Shown here: positions 19,490-31,612 of the stretch, one piece after another
Position numbering within the stretch: the first letter of the stretch is position 1
Layout of the letters: each line of letters opens with the position of its first letter
Source of the DNA: Aspidiotus rigidus
Taxonomy: Eukaryota > Arthropoda > Insecta > Hemiptera > Diaspididae
Length of the DNA stretch: 64,000 bases
Reading direction: 5' to 3'
NCBI GenBank assembly: GCA_035079385.1
Contig: JAVHKY010000056.1
Location: 5,711,501-5,775,500 of the forward strand
Translations under genes and position numbers: made by a program
Notes under the pieces: generated by a model
What the model was told of the DNA's origin: nothing
Database searches by the model: none
What the model saw: only the letters and a program-made list of their open reading frames with translations

Positions 19490-20715
19490 TCTAATATATA
19501 AAGTAGAATGTTTGTCTGTATGTATATCTGTATGTTCGTCCATAACTTTCGAACGCCTTCACCTATCGACCTGGAATTTTTTTTGAAAAATTTCGTTTTT
19601 TCTGGGTCAGGTTCTTAAATACATTTCGATGTTTTGACTCCCTGAAGGTGGAGTAGGGGGCGACAAAATTAGGAAAAACGGGCATTATCGAGTACTGAAA
19701 CTGCTTTGCGCTGTATGTTAGACCTACGCGCGTTTGTGGGGCGCCGTTTCGAAAATTGAATTATTGTGATAACTCGAGTATAACTCATTTTTATGAAAAA
19801 TTGAAGAGAACAAAAATTGTAGCCCCTGTAATTTCCTTTCGAATGAGCCCGGTTCCAGATTTTTAGGAGGAAATTTTGTGACTACAGTATTCGCTGTACT
19901 TCCATACTAAGCAAGTTATTTTATTCACAGTTTTAAAAACACCTACATAAAGGATTTTACATCCGGTATCTCATACAAGAACCAATGTCTAGACACGGTG
20001 CGCACTGCGTATGGGCTAGCGGAAATGACCCTTTTTTTTTTACCTGTTGTCGGTGTTATGTGTTTTCTTAGGGACTGGCAAAATGTCAATGGATTTGTCT
20101 GTATTCTGCTGCGATACAGGCTTCACTCGTTAAGTCAGCTCTCAAGTGAATTAGTGTGTAAAAAATTTAATTTGGTGATTTTATTTTTGTGCGACTCGGA
20201 ACTTTGATATTTTATAAGTACAGTCGCAGTTTTTGGTGTCTATTTTCTTATTTTTGAACAGAAAAAAAAAATAATGTGATTCGGTAATTTTAATTTTTGC
20301 GCGACTCCGATCCATTCTTAATAATTTATTATCTCTTGGTTATGGGAAACTTTTAACCTCTTTTTCGCGCTTTGCATGCTAACCATTTATAAACATACCA
20401 GAATACAGTTTGTGTATGTTGAATTCTGCCAGTTCCAAGTCTGCAAAATGAAAATGTGAGGGAAATGGTTCATCTTACATCTTATGCGCATTTTTCAATT
20501 TTTTCAACCTTCTCTTTTTCTTTACTCTATGTATGTTATCATTCTCGGTGAAAATGAAGTAGGCTTAACAGTATTAAATTTTTGAAAAACGTAGCAAAAA
20601 ATTCATCCGAATTCCGCCAAGATACCTACAAAACATACATACCTACAAGATACAGATACCTATAAAACACAGATATCTACTCAACACACAGCTAGCGGTC
20701 GCCGCAAACCGCTAG
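19490..20715 (+). mobile_element. Non-autonomous Helitron-like element
   Basis: Begins TCTAATATATAAAGTAGAATG after an A and ends CTAG before a T, the insertion pattern of Helitrons (A-TC...CTAG-T). The 3' end forms an 8-bp hairpin, CTAGCGGT (20692-20699) with ACCGCTAG (20708-20715). The start resembles the TATATAAA...GTTTGTCTGT 5' ends of arthropod Helitrons. No Rep or helicase is encoded. In classical Helitrons the hairpin lies some 10 bases before the end, while here it includes the end, so a Helentron or another family is possible. Confidence 0.55.
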
Positions 20716-21264
20716 TATGTATAGTATGATAATCATGATTATTATGTTCTAAGGATGCACATTGTCTCCGTTTCGTCATGATCATCAGATGCGTTTTAAC
20801 CGTTTCTACGAGGAATACCGTACACTGGAGAAGTAACTATAGCACAAAATACGTAATATTGTGCTATCGAAAAAATAATAAAATTTCTCCAAGAAATTAT
20901 CATTAATTACACGGTGGATGAAGAATTTATATTTTATTATTTTCATATGAATTAAGTTACACTCGCTCATTATACAAATATTATTCTGACATTAGAATAC
21001 ATAGGTACAAAGTATTCCAAGTGTCTCTCATTAATTCGTATTATTCACTGTTGAAATTGGCATTATCTACGAGAATCACCTCACATCTGAATTCAAGATC
21101 TTTGTAATTACTACATGAATAGGTACCTAAACTGAGGAAAATTTCAATGTTTCGCGTATACGCTTGTGTATTTTTGAAAATAGGTATTAGAATTCAGGTA
21201 CCTACCTATTTGTATAGCCTATAGCCTATACCTATTTGAGATGAATGTATGTGAAGCAAAACCA
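20716..21264. other. Intergenic, downstream of the esterase
   Basis: AT-rich DNA between the Helitron-like element and the esterase stop codon. As the esterase is on the minus strand, its 3'UTR and poly(A) site should lie here. I cannot fix a single AATAAA with confidence. No other gene is seen. Confidence 0.4.
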
Positions 21265-24128
21265 TCATCGATATTTACTGAAAAATGGGATTTTTTTCCA
21301 AAAACCGTATTCTTCGAGGAAATAATCTTTCTCCATACCACCTTTATTTTTTATTCGAAGAAATTCAATACGTGGCGAGGAAACAGCATCCCAAGCTCCA
21401 AATACATTGATATTTATCGGGTGCGGGATATTTGGATTTCTAAAAAATAGATATTTTTAAATAAATGTTGATTCAAAAAGAATGGAACATTTAACAAGAA
21501 ATAATTTTGATTTCGGTCATTATAAATCACTTATTTTGATTCCAGTAAAGAAATATGAGAAATTTATGGGCTACAAATTCTTGCTTCACATCAAAATTGC
21601 AAGGATTGTAATTACATCGTTTGTCCTGTAAAATAATATAGTTGGAGTGCTAGACTGAAATGGTATCTGTCAGAAAGGCGTACTCGTACTTTTAGATCTT
21701 TCAAATCATCTAAAACAAATGAAAAACTGAGCTCACTTATAACTATGCAGAAGAAAAAGCGCCTTGCCGAAAAGGCCTCTAAAACCCGCTTTTCACGTTC
21801 CTGCTGTGTTTGTTTTTTCTTTACAGAAAAATCATTCGCAAATAGTTATTTTATAATGCTGGAAGGGCAAGGGAGATCGAATGAAAATATGCGAAATCAA
21901 AATTAGTTCTTTCAGAATGGTTTTCAACAGCTAGTTGCAGTTATTGTATCTCACCCACTGTACGCAAAATTAATCCATCTAGTAATCATTTCGTCTCCAA
22001 AATTCACGTCCTCTTCGGTAATTCCCGTTTTATTGGGCTCCAAAAAAATGATGGCTAACTCGTCAGCGTGACCAACTCCTGATACGAAAATAAGAATCTC
22101 TTCATAAATTTGATAATCTTGAAATATTAAACATCTGTCGCTACCATGCCTTAATTTACGGAGAGAAAAATAATAGTCATATTGACTAAAAAAATTGTCA
22201 AAATCAATTAGTTTACTATTTTTGGTCACTTTGCCCCCGTTTTAGGTCAGTTTTGACTGACTTTTTGAGTAGTTTGACTTGTAAGATGAAAAGTTTTTTA
22301 CAGAAACGTAACTTTTTATCTTATCTGATTATGACTCGTGAAAACATGTCCTCTCTCATTAGTTTGACTAGATTTTACAGTTAAATTAACAGGAGGCAAT
22401 CAAACTACAACTGAAGGAGCGAATCAAACCGACCAAAAGAAAGTGAAGTGGTTAATTTCGACTATTTTTTTTCCCACAGTATTGCACGACATGATTTTTA
22501 ACAGAAGTCGGAAAGCTTGTTTTAAGAGAGAGTACTCGTATTTGGTGAAAATTTCGACCATTCCACCGCCCGAAAGACGCTCGTTTGTGATGTCATCAGG
22601 AGCGGAGGCTTTGTTCAACTTTAGGTGTTCAGAAAAATTTTGACGTTTTAATCGAGGTAGGTGTATGTGAGGAGGCCGGGAAAAATTTCGATTCTCAAGC
22701 TACTTACATAATGATTATACGAGACGAGAAACTTCTTAGTTTTGCCTATAAGATACTTCTGCTATATAACACCTCTCTACCTTCCTCTGTTGTCAATTGA
22801 AGAAAAAAAAAACGGATTATCTGATTACCGAAACGCGAGAATTGTTGCGGGCATTTTTCAAATGAATGTAGAAGACTAAAAATTGATAATCGAGTGAGTT
22901 TCTATATTAATCGATATTTTTTCTGAGAGAAGTTGCCAATCATCATAATTTACCTTTCAACTTTAAAATATGTAAAAATTAGGTACCTATATTAAAAAAA
23001 CAAATACCTAAAAATCGTCCATCTCGTCCACCTCGAGAATTCGTGAAGCCTCCAATATAATGATAGTCAAACAAGTAAACATATTTAACAGCTTCGTACT
23101 TCTGAAGAACTTCTAGGAGACCGGAACCGTGCATGATTCCATTCAACATCTGCGAACGAGGGTACAGAAAAATTATTCCTTAATAGCTAGGAAATTTTAA
23201 AAATCGCAGAATAATCGGTATTTTTTTCTTCTACTTTTACAAGTGCTGTATCGGTAATTTCAGTGTCGTTGCGAACTTTTTCTTCTCCAAAAAAGTAAGT
23301 TTTTAACGTTTGCACGATGTAATTAACGTGGTTTGGTTTTGCTGTCCATTTGAAACAACCAATGATTGGAAATATTAAGTTCGTATTTATTATGTTGAGT
23401 ACACTTGAATCAGGGTGGAAGTAAGCTAAAGAAGAACAACGAAAAACAGTATTTCAAGTACGACTGATCATGACATTTGGATTTTATTTCCTGCTAAGTC
23501 GAGTACCTAGTTAGCTAGGTATACAGTATACAATTATGAAATCACTCCGAATATAAAATGATTTGTAGCTTATTATATAGATAATTCGATAATACTTATT
23601 CCCATATCAAAACAATATTGGTTTAATACTCGTAACATCATGATCTCAATAAGTCTCGAGTTCCACTTCAAAGGTCCGAAATCAAAAGTCCAAATCATCA
23701 GAGGCTATACAAATCGCATCGCCTACACTTAGATGAAAGAATCCTTGAGAATGAAATTCCTTCCAGACCGGAGTCCCAATTCTTATTTCTTATCTGAAGC
23801 CCACAAAAATCACGGGACGACAGATTGCGAAGAGTAGATATTTTTACCTAATTGCCCTCTCATGAGAAAGGTTCCTCGTTAAAATTGTATTCGCGCATCC
23901 ATCTAACCAAAGAGCCCATGAAATCACTTTATGCATCAGGGTATGAAAGATTGGGACTTACTACCAACATATACCGCTGCTTCATCACTGGTGATGCCGA
24001 TTAGCCAAGGCTTTCTTTTAGACATGTAAGGAGCGTGGAGGGGGTTTTCGTTCAAAAAAGCATTTTCAACGTTTTCATGTTCGATCACAGGCCTAAATAC
24101 TGCCGATGGTTCTATGTACCAAATCTGC

Positions 24129-24159
<31 letters not shown>

Positions 24160-25633
24160 TAAAGTGTAAGAACAATTCCAGACAATTTTTTCCTCGCATT
24201 CTTCTTTCTCGCTTTCATTTCGGGAAGAATCTTTAACCTACGCGTAATTTTTCAGCGGCCAACACCAATTCTTCAGCCGTTTTGTTTTGTAAACATTCTT
24301 TCAACAATATTGAAGGTTCCATAGGACAATTCACGCGCGCTGCGAACGCGCGCGCAATTCCTTGAGCAGTATCTCGATCGCTGAATGACTGAGGATTTAT
24401 ACCGAGTCCACTCTGTAGGATTACTTGGTCGAAGTAGTCTGAAAGTTAAGATAATGGATACAATTGTTTCAAAACGACAAAAAATTGTTATATTTGTATT
24501 TGATTAATGGTACTACTTGCTTTCACTCAGAGGTGATAACGTATGCAAATGAACGCAAGCAGCACCTGAACTGTGACCATGAAGAGTGATTTTGCGAGGA
24601 TTGCCACCGAAATCACGAATATTTTCCTTTGTCCACTTCATGGCCATGGTTTGATCTTTGAGCGCCATGTTTCCCGGAATCACAGTATCTCCGGTACTCA
24701 ATAAACCGAGCACGCCGAGTCTGTAGCTCACCATCACGTATATAATATCTCTACTCATCACAAAATCTGGTCCTTCGTGTAACGGATCTCCGTACCTGAA
24801 TATACCTCCAAAAATATAAACTATGACGGGTACGTTACTGTTTGGATTTACATTCTGTTGAGAGGGGGAAAAAAACAAAAAATGAGATTTTAATGGATGA
24901 ACACGTATTTATAGGCCTACCTATTTTGAAAATATCATTTTTTTTTTTTGCTGTAAAGGTATATTAGACGAGAGAAAATTTAACAATAATAAGTATTTTC
25001 ATATAATTAAGCTACCTACGGCTTCAAGATTCTCAATAATCTCAACATTTTATGCTAACAAATGTATTTCATGGACATACAAATAAATCAAACCTCGGGT
25101 GTGTACACATGTACAAACAGGCATTCTTCTTGTCCTTTATAATTGTCTTCATTTTCGGGCAATTGGGAACACGGTAGAGGCTGTTCTGTTGCGTTAAAAA
25201 CACCTATCCATGGATCTACTTCCACAGGAGGCTATATTGGCGATGAAATACAAACTTGTGGTATGAATTGATGCGGCGAACAATACGATTAAGTTTCGAA
25301 GTTTAGCTGTAAGTAATTCAAGTTTTTCTTCTTACCTCAAACCGTAATTTTCCGACTGGGGGTTTCGCATAGGGTACACCGTAGTAAGCATAAAAACGTC
25401 TTCCATTTCTTGCTTCTTTCGTAACTCCTTCAAGCAGTCCTAATTTAGTTTTTATAATATGTGCACTAAATAGATGATCTGTAGAAAACGAGAAATGGAA
25501 TTTTCTGGATCAATAGGGAGCGTAAGAAAATAAAAATATTTCTATACAAACTTCTTCCTAGATAGGTACCTGATAATATGAATAGTAGTAATAATAATAA
25601 TAGATAACCTAACTTTACTTCACATTTCGACAT
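21265..25633 (-). CDS. Secreted carboxylesterase (type-B, JHE/esterase family), ten exons
   Basis: Minus-strand exons: 25633-25570, 25478-25336, 25231-25094, 24854-24521, 24438-24242, 24124-23965, 23425-23241, 23149-23032, 22078-21955, 21439-21265; total 1638 bp, 545 residues, all phases agree. Exon 1 gives a signal peptide with a run of Leu (LLLLLLLFILS). Family marks follow: YGVPYAKPPVGKLRFE, EECLFVHVYTPE, YRLGVLGLLSTGD, the nucleophile elbow GHSSGA, the acid region GITSDEAAVYV and the His region GVGHADE; it ends ...EYGFWKKIP. Thus Ser, Glu and His are all present and hydrolysis of carboxyl esters is likely. The oxyanion motif is FGGIF, with Phe for the usual His. Intron 4 seems to use a GC donor. 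Substrate (juvenile hormone, xenobiotic or other) cannot be told. Confidence 0.92.
24127..24155. repeat. Poly(A) run at a splice acceptor
   Basis: About 28 A residues on the plus strand, that is, a pure poly(T) pyrimidine tract directly before the AG acceptor of esterase exon 6. Confidence 0.9.
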
Positions 25634-26811
25634 TATAAAAATTATAAGTATATCTAGATATCAAAAATTTCACTCTTTTGTTTTCTTCAACAATACCAAT
25701 CAACTTTTTTCTTGATTGGTTGTGACTACGCGATACAAAAACATGTTCGAGTAACGATTAGAAGTTAAATCTGAGTTTATACTCATTGCGATTCAACGCG
25801 TACATAAAGTAACGGTCATACGTCTACGAGTATAAGCTCTTATCTCTTGCGCAAGATGAGCTAGGTAGTAAATAAGGTAGATTAAATACCAATATTCCTA
25901 CCGGCATATTCATATCATGAAGATAATCATTCACGCGCTTGTATGCATAGGCTTCTTATACTACATGACACAAAATGAATCAAGAGCGATGACGTTCAAT
26001 GAAAATTTGCGAGTTATAAGTAAGTGAGGTCCACTACGTGTTGGCCTAGTAGGCCTAAAACAAGTGTATTCTGACTTCTAGAATAGAAAACACCTCAGGG
26101 AGTCAGTCACTCTACTTATGTTGGTTCAGGAGAAGAGTAAAAAAGAGCTTTCAAATATTCTATTATTTATGTACAAGCAATAAAAGTTCAGTTACTTAGG
26201 TAGAAATTAAAAATGATAGTTACATATACTTATCATCGCACGTCCAACACAATACTTATCAGTTTCTTCGTAACATAACTGATTAAACTATTTTGGCTTG
26301 GCGACGTCAATAATCTATACGTGTCAACATTATCATGGGCTATCATTAATATTATGATTATTTATTTTTATTTTCTTCCTTTCCTCGGTACCTAATTGAC
26401 TTTACACTTTTAAACATTCAGCTGTAAGAATAAAAAACAATCTTTCTCTGCATAACAATAATTGAAAAACAAACATTAGTTGTGCCTGTACCGTAAGTCT
26501 TACAAATTGTACTCCTTCCGTTTCTAAAATATAACCGAAAATATTGTGGTAGGTACTTATTTGTTTTGATAAACGCTAGATAAAAGCTGCCAGTGGTGTG
26601 GTGACCCCTTTTAGTCTCTGAGGAAACTTCCCTAAAAATCACATTCTAGCCCCCCCCCCCAAAAAAAAAAAAAGAGGAAAAAACGGCCCTCCCTAAAATT
26701 GAGTTGACGATTTGTTCTCAAGAAATCCTTCTCACCGCACCACTAATCGCCACGAATTCGTAGTCCCATCAGTTTTGCGTTTGACCAGATTGAACACCAA
26801 TGGAGTCATTT
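25634..26811. other. Esterase upstream region, no other gene
   Basis: Contains the presumed 5'UTR and promoter of the minus-strand esterase. No clear TATA box is assigned. A C-run joined to an A-run occurs at about 26650-26674. The 74-codon frame at 26418-26642 has no recognised features. Confidence 0.4.
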
Positions 26812-27198
26812 GAGGAGTTATCTGTCAAAAGGGCACCCGTCAAAGGTGTGCCTTTTTTGCGGATATCCACATTTTTGAATTCTCTGAACCATTTCCTATC
26901 AATATACAAAATTTTGAAAAAACGAAAAATTACATGTACGCTTATGGTCACTCAACCTCATCTCCATAAAAAGGGTACCCGAGGTATACATCTTTATGGA
27001 ATTGTCCCAGATTCATTTGTCGATCAATTTGAAAAATAATTAGTGATCTGTAAAGATGAAAACACGCAAAATATTTTTTGTAATTGTAGATTTTATGATG
27101 AAATGAATGTGGAATGAGTAATCTGAACATGAAACTCCAAAGACGTATCTTGAAAATCAACTATTGCTCACGGGTGCCCTTTTGACAGACAACTCCTC
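26812..27198. mobile_element. MITE with 29-bp TIRs and ATTT duplication
   Basis: The ends 26812-26840 and 27170-27198 are inverted copies (start GAGGAGTTATCTGTC, one mismatch seen), flanked by ATTT on both sides (26808-26811, 27199-27202). The 387-bp element has no coding capacity beyond shadows. The parent transposon family is not identified. Confidence 0.8.
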
Positions 27199-27739
27199 AT
27201 TTGTTTCATCAGAGACAAAAAAAAACAATAGCCGACAAGTATTCCTGAAGAATTGGTGTTCATATCATAACAAACAGGGTGTCGTAGTACTTCAGATTAT
27301 GAATATACAATCACATTTTCCAGACAATTATTGTCAAAGAGAATATGTAGTTTAGTTTGAGTAAATTGAACAGTGAGGTTCGGTTACATTGTTTCAAGTT
27401 ATTCTACAATACACAAGTTATTTTTGTACAGAAACTTTCAGACGTATTTTTCTGTATTTCTCTTCTTTGCGTACTCTGACAGGATTCACCCTATTTCTTT
27501 ATTCCACTTCACACTCTCATGATTAATGTTAATTGTTTTGAGGTTGTCTCGCAAAGAGTAAAATTTTAGTACATGTTTTGTATTAGCCCTCTTTCATTCA
27601 TACATTCATATTTACAATAGGTACTGAGCTAAACTCTGCTTAATTAGATCCTATTCACTATTTATAAGAATGGCTCTTCAACACTTTAGCTAGGTACAGT
27701 AGGAACTTCTGAAAAAACTTTACCATAATTTTCATAAAC
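27199..27739. other. Intergenic, nothing recognised
   Basis: AT-rich DNA between the MITE and the Penelope-like fossil, without recognised features. Confidence 0.4.
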
Positions 27740-29720
27740 GTTTATAACCATAGAAAACTACTTCGCTGATATACTAGAATTTGCATTAATTAAGATGAAA
27801 ATGACGGAGGAAAGAAAAACTGAGGCGAGACAAAGAGTGGCCACCTTCCTCACTAAACTTAAAAAGTCAGAAGGCCAGCATCGAAGAGGAAGAAGACTCT
27901 TCAACAACGAGGAGTTACATCTCACAAAAACCTTCTTAAGGGAACATGAAAAGCTCGTCATCCTGAGAGCTGACAAAGGAATACCTTTGATACAGGAGAT
28001 TACGATGAAAAAATTCACGGTCTTTTGGATGACACCACTATCAAGAGGAAGATGGACTCGGATCCTACATCCTCCGTTGAATACCAGAGCAACAAGCTGG
28101 TCAAAGAATTGAACAAAAAGCATCTCATCGAACTTGAGTTACAATCGTTCTTACTACAGACGTTAGCGTCGCTCCTTGCTTCTATGGTCTTCCAAAAATC
28201 CATGAAACTAATTCCCCCCACCGTCCTGTTGTGTCATTCATCAACCCTCTTATACGTACAAACTATCCAAATTCCTTTCTAAAATCCTGTCCTGCATCAC
28301 CATCAACGATTCTCTCACCAGCCACCTCATCTCAGAGCTGAAGGATGTTGTCTTGAAAGAAGACGACGTGTTAGTTTCATTTGATGCAGTAGCACTATTC
28401 ACTTGAGTTCCTGTCTCACTTGCTCTACATGTACCATAAAAGAAAGATGGAACAACATACAGCCTTTAAACCTCAATAGATATGAAGTATCCTTCTTCAA
28501 GGTATTGAAATTTTGCCTCAGTCAAGGCTACTGTTGCTACAAAGGAGAATTCTAATTGCAAATAGAAGGAATGGCCATAAGGAGCCCCCTCTCTCTCCAG
28601 TCGTTGCAGAACTGGTGTTGGACAAACTTTTCGTTTCATGAAAAAACACCTTTGAGCTCAAACACTTTTGCAAATACGTTGACTAAGCCCGTGTACAGTG
28701 AATTAGAATCTCGTTGATGACATTATCATTGCTATGAATTCGTATCATATGAACGTTGGACATTCACCTGCGAAAAAGAAGAGGATGGTTCTATTAATTG
28801 TTTGGACATTTCTATTATAAAACGTGATGCTGGACTTATTTTTAAACATTATTGTAAGCCAACTCATTCTGGACGGATTATCAGTTTTAACTCCAATCAC
28901 CCCTTTCAAATAAAGTTCAACACTGCCAGATCACTTTTGACTTATCGCCTTCATATTTCTGACAATGTTTTTCATAAAGATATTAAGAATGAATTTTGTA
29001 AACTTCTCAAGAATCTGACTTTATTAAATCTATTTTTAAGTAAGTAACTATATTATTTCTATAATAGTAATAAGCAGTACCTACGGCCAGTTTGATGTTT
29101 AAAAAGTACCCCTGTAAGGTCGATCTGCTCGTTCGTATCTATTGCAGTAATTCCAATATCAACAATAAATTTTTTTCTAAAGTAAAAGACTCCCTTCAGA
29201 TGAATGTTCAAGATTAATTTCTAAAATTCAGTGTTCCAACTGTGATGGCCAGTACCTACACCGGAGAATCCAGTCAGTTACTCAAAAAGAGAATTTACCA
29301 ACGTGAGTATAATGACATCAAGAATAAAACGAAGAAAACGGCGCTTTGTATCCACTCAGCGGAGGAAGGGCACTCATTTGATTTCAAAAATACATCTATT
29401 CTCAGCTTTGAAAATAACATCGTTAAAAGGAAGATTAAATAGGCCATCGAGATAGTGAAAGCAAAGAAGAGTGTCAGTTTCAAAACCGACGAGGATAAGC
29501 TAAATGACACATACATTAGGTACTCGTCGAATCGATTCTGTGCGCGTAGATTACATCATTGTTGATTATTTCATATCACTTCTTGTTGGTTTTGATGCTG
29601 TACCTAACTTTTCAAATTCACTCTCAGTAGTACCCTCACCCTCGTCAAAGAAATAAGTATATTCCGAAACGTCGGGCTACTATTTTTTTCGTTAATTCAT
29701 TTAAATAAATTATAATGGCG
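27740..29720 (+). mobile_element. Fossil Penelope-like retroelement (RT + GIY-YIG)
   Basis: A chain of broken plus-strand frames follows Penelope-like order. First is the N-terminal RT lead-in with ILRADKG (27795-28112). A segment shifted in frame resembles LYGLPKIH (about 28180-28205), and another resembles SFDAVALFT (about 28377-28405). Near 28570 is a segment like the SPLSP box, and at 28713 VDDIIIAMN is the catalytic aspartates. The linker is at 28802-29047 (YCKPTHSGR, FNSNHPFQ). The GIY-YIG-type endonuclease is at 29242-29442 (YTGESSQLLKKR...H...HSFDFKNTSIL). Frame changes and many stops show it is dead. The tail CCGAAACGTCGGGCT near 29670 matches the usual 3' ends of these elements. Confidence 0.9.
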
Positions 29721-30667
29721 GCAGTGCCTTAAAATTGTTCTTATATAAAAGTTGATATTTTAACCAATGTAAGATACTCAGTACGTATAAGTAGAACAGA
29801 CCTAAAAAGTTGTGAAATTTACTTTCCCAAAATCATCTTCTAAATCTGCATTTGATATATTGGAGACTTTATTTGAAAGCTTAGCAATCAATAATTAAGC
29901 ACTTGTGTCTCAAGTATTTACTGTATTTAGCTTCTCTACAATATAGTTTCCTGTAAGTGAAGTGGACAAAAAGCGCAACACGCGAAAAGTAGTACAATCA
30001 ACGTGTAATTAAACAGAATACCTAAGACAGTTACGGTTCTGTGCGTCAACAATTGTGATGTAATGAATTTTACTAAAGAATATGATCGTAAAGAGGAAAA
30101 AGTATACGTGGGAATTCTTGTATTACTCGTAGATAGAGAAAAATGCAGTACCTAGCGCGAAATGTAAAAATGGATATAAGACAGAGTGTACAGTTAGAGC
30201 TCCCAGAGTTGGGTAATATCGTGATCACTATATAACCACACCACAAGTGCACAGATGTAAATAAAATCACGAGACTGTTTTTACGAACTTCTACTAGGTA
30301 TGTGCATTCTTTGAACCTTGAAACACTTTCGCGAACGATAGAAAAGAGCAGACAAGGCTGATAACAAGATGAACAAGTTATCAATTTTCATTATTTTTAT
30401 TCGGTAGATGAATACGAACGATTTTTAAAATTCATTTGGTTATTGTTGTAACAGGTGCTCGTCACATCAATTGATTGTCATACTATCGTTTTATAAAATT
30501 TTAAGTACCGGTAGGTACAATATGAAATTGTGAATTTTGTATTTTTAAATCCGCCTTTGAAGTACTTACCTATTTTCATTCCGGAATGAAATTCAAAATT
30601 CTTCCCTTTACGAAATCTTCAGAGTAGTCAGATATTCTTTCCGGTAAAACGACATTTAGAAAAAAAA
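29721..30667. other. Intergenic, nothing recognised
   Basis: AT-rich DNA without recognisable exons or repeats. The 103-codon minus-strand frame (30073-30384) shows no family. Confidence 0.4.
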
Positions 30668-31553
30668 CTCACGCAGCAGCGTAAGCACCACCGACTTTTT
30701 CAATAACTTTATATATGACACCCCACGCATATTTCTCTCATTCAATTCATTTCTAGTTTTTTGACTATTTCTTAATAAGTTCCTTTTTTTTTTATTATGC
30801 ATTTGTCAGCACATCAAAAAAGAGGCCATTACACAGCAAAAAAATAAGTTGAGCATCAATGAAAAAAAAGCACCAAATCACGCGATAAGCAATAAAATTG
30901 ACCATTTGTTGACGTAATTTGAGATGATATACTCGGCTGATTATTCAATCTATCGCTCACGCGCAACATCTTTTCAACATACCCAATAAATGTTGATTTT
31001 ATTCAATCATACGGTTGGTAATAAGAAGTTTTTACAGCCAATATATGATGCATTACCTTTCAGGCAAAAGAACTCAAATTGAACAAGCCCCGACGGCTTT
31101 ATACGCATATTTTGAGAATTACTCAAAAACCACTCATCCAATCTATACCAAAATTTCATGGCAATAATTTTGAATACACTTCAACGTAATGTAATGATAT
31201 TAAAATAATACGATTGATGCTTTTTGAGAAACAACACTAAGAAATTTGAGGAAAATTGAGAGTTACTCAACTACTCGAGAAATCTAAGAAAAAAATTCAC
31301 ATTCCCAACTTCAGATAATCCACTACAACTTGGCCAAATTTCATGAGAATCCAACCAGTAGTTTTTGAGGAGTTGCGTGGACAAAAAAAATCTTATATAT
31401 ATAATTATAAGGAAACCTGAAATTTTCTTATTAGGGTAGAAGTGATCTAGGACCTCCAAAACGTCGAGAAAGTTTATTGCCCCCTCCCCCTGAATACTTT
31501 GCGTCGGGTGTAATACCTCACTTTTTACAAGTAAAAAGTCGGTAAAAGAGTTT
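30668..31553 (+). repeat. Hairpin-ended repeat family, tandem copy A
   Basis: Begins ctcacgcagcagcgtaagca and CGACTTTTT, ends in a hairpin with CTTTTTAC/GTAAAAAG followed by TCGGTAAAAG. Collinear with copy B across most of its length (words such as cagccaatat and tcaatcata). The last 334 bp are nearly identical to B at an offset of 1283 bp. There is no coding capacity; the 62-codon frame in both copies is a by-product. Confidence 0.8.
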
Positions 31554-31612
31554 TAAGAGCCGATGTAAAAATTATCATGAGATACCTGTTTGGTTAAAAT
31601 GTGAGAAATAAT

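Noticed and set aside
31271..31459. Identical 62-codon frames at 31271 and 32554
   Set aside because: Their identity reflects the duplicated repeat, not protein conservation; no family or start context.
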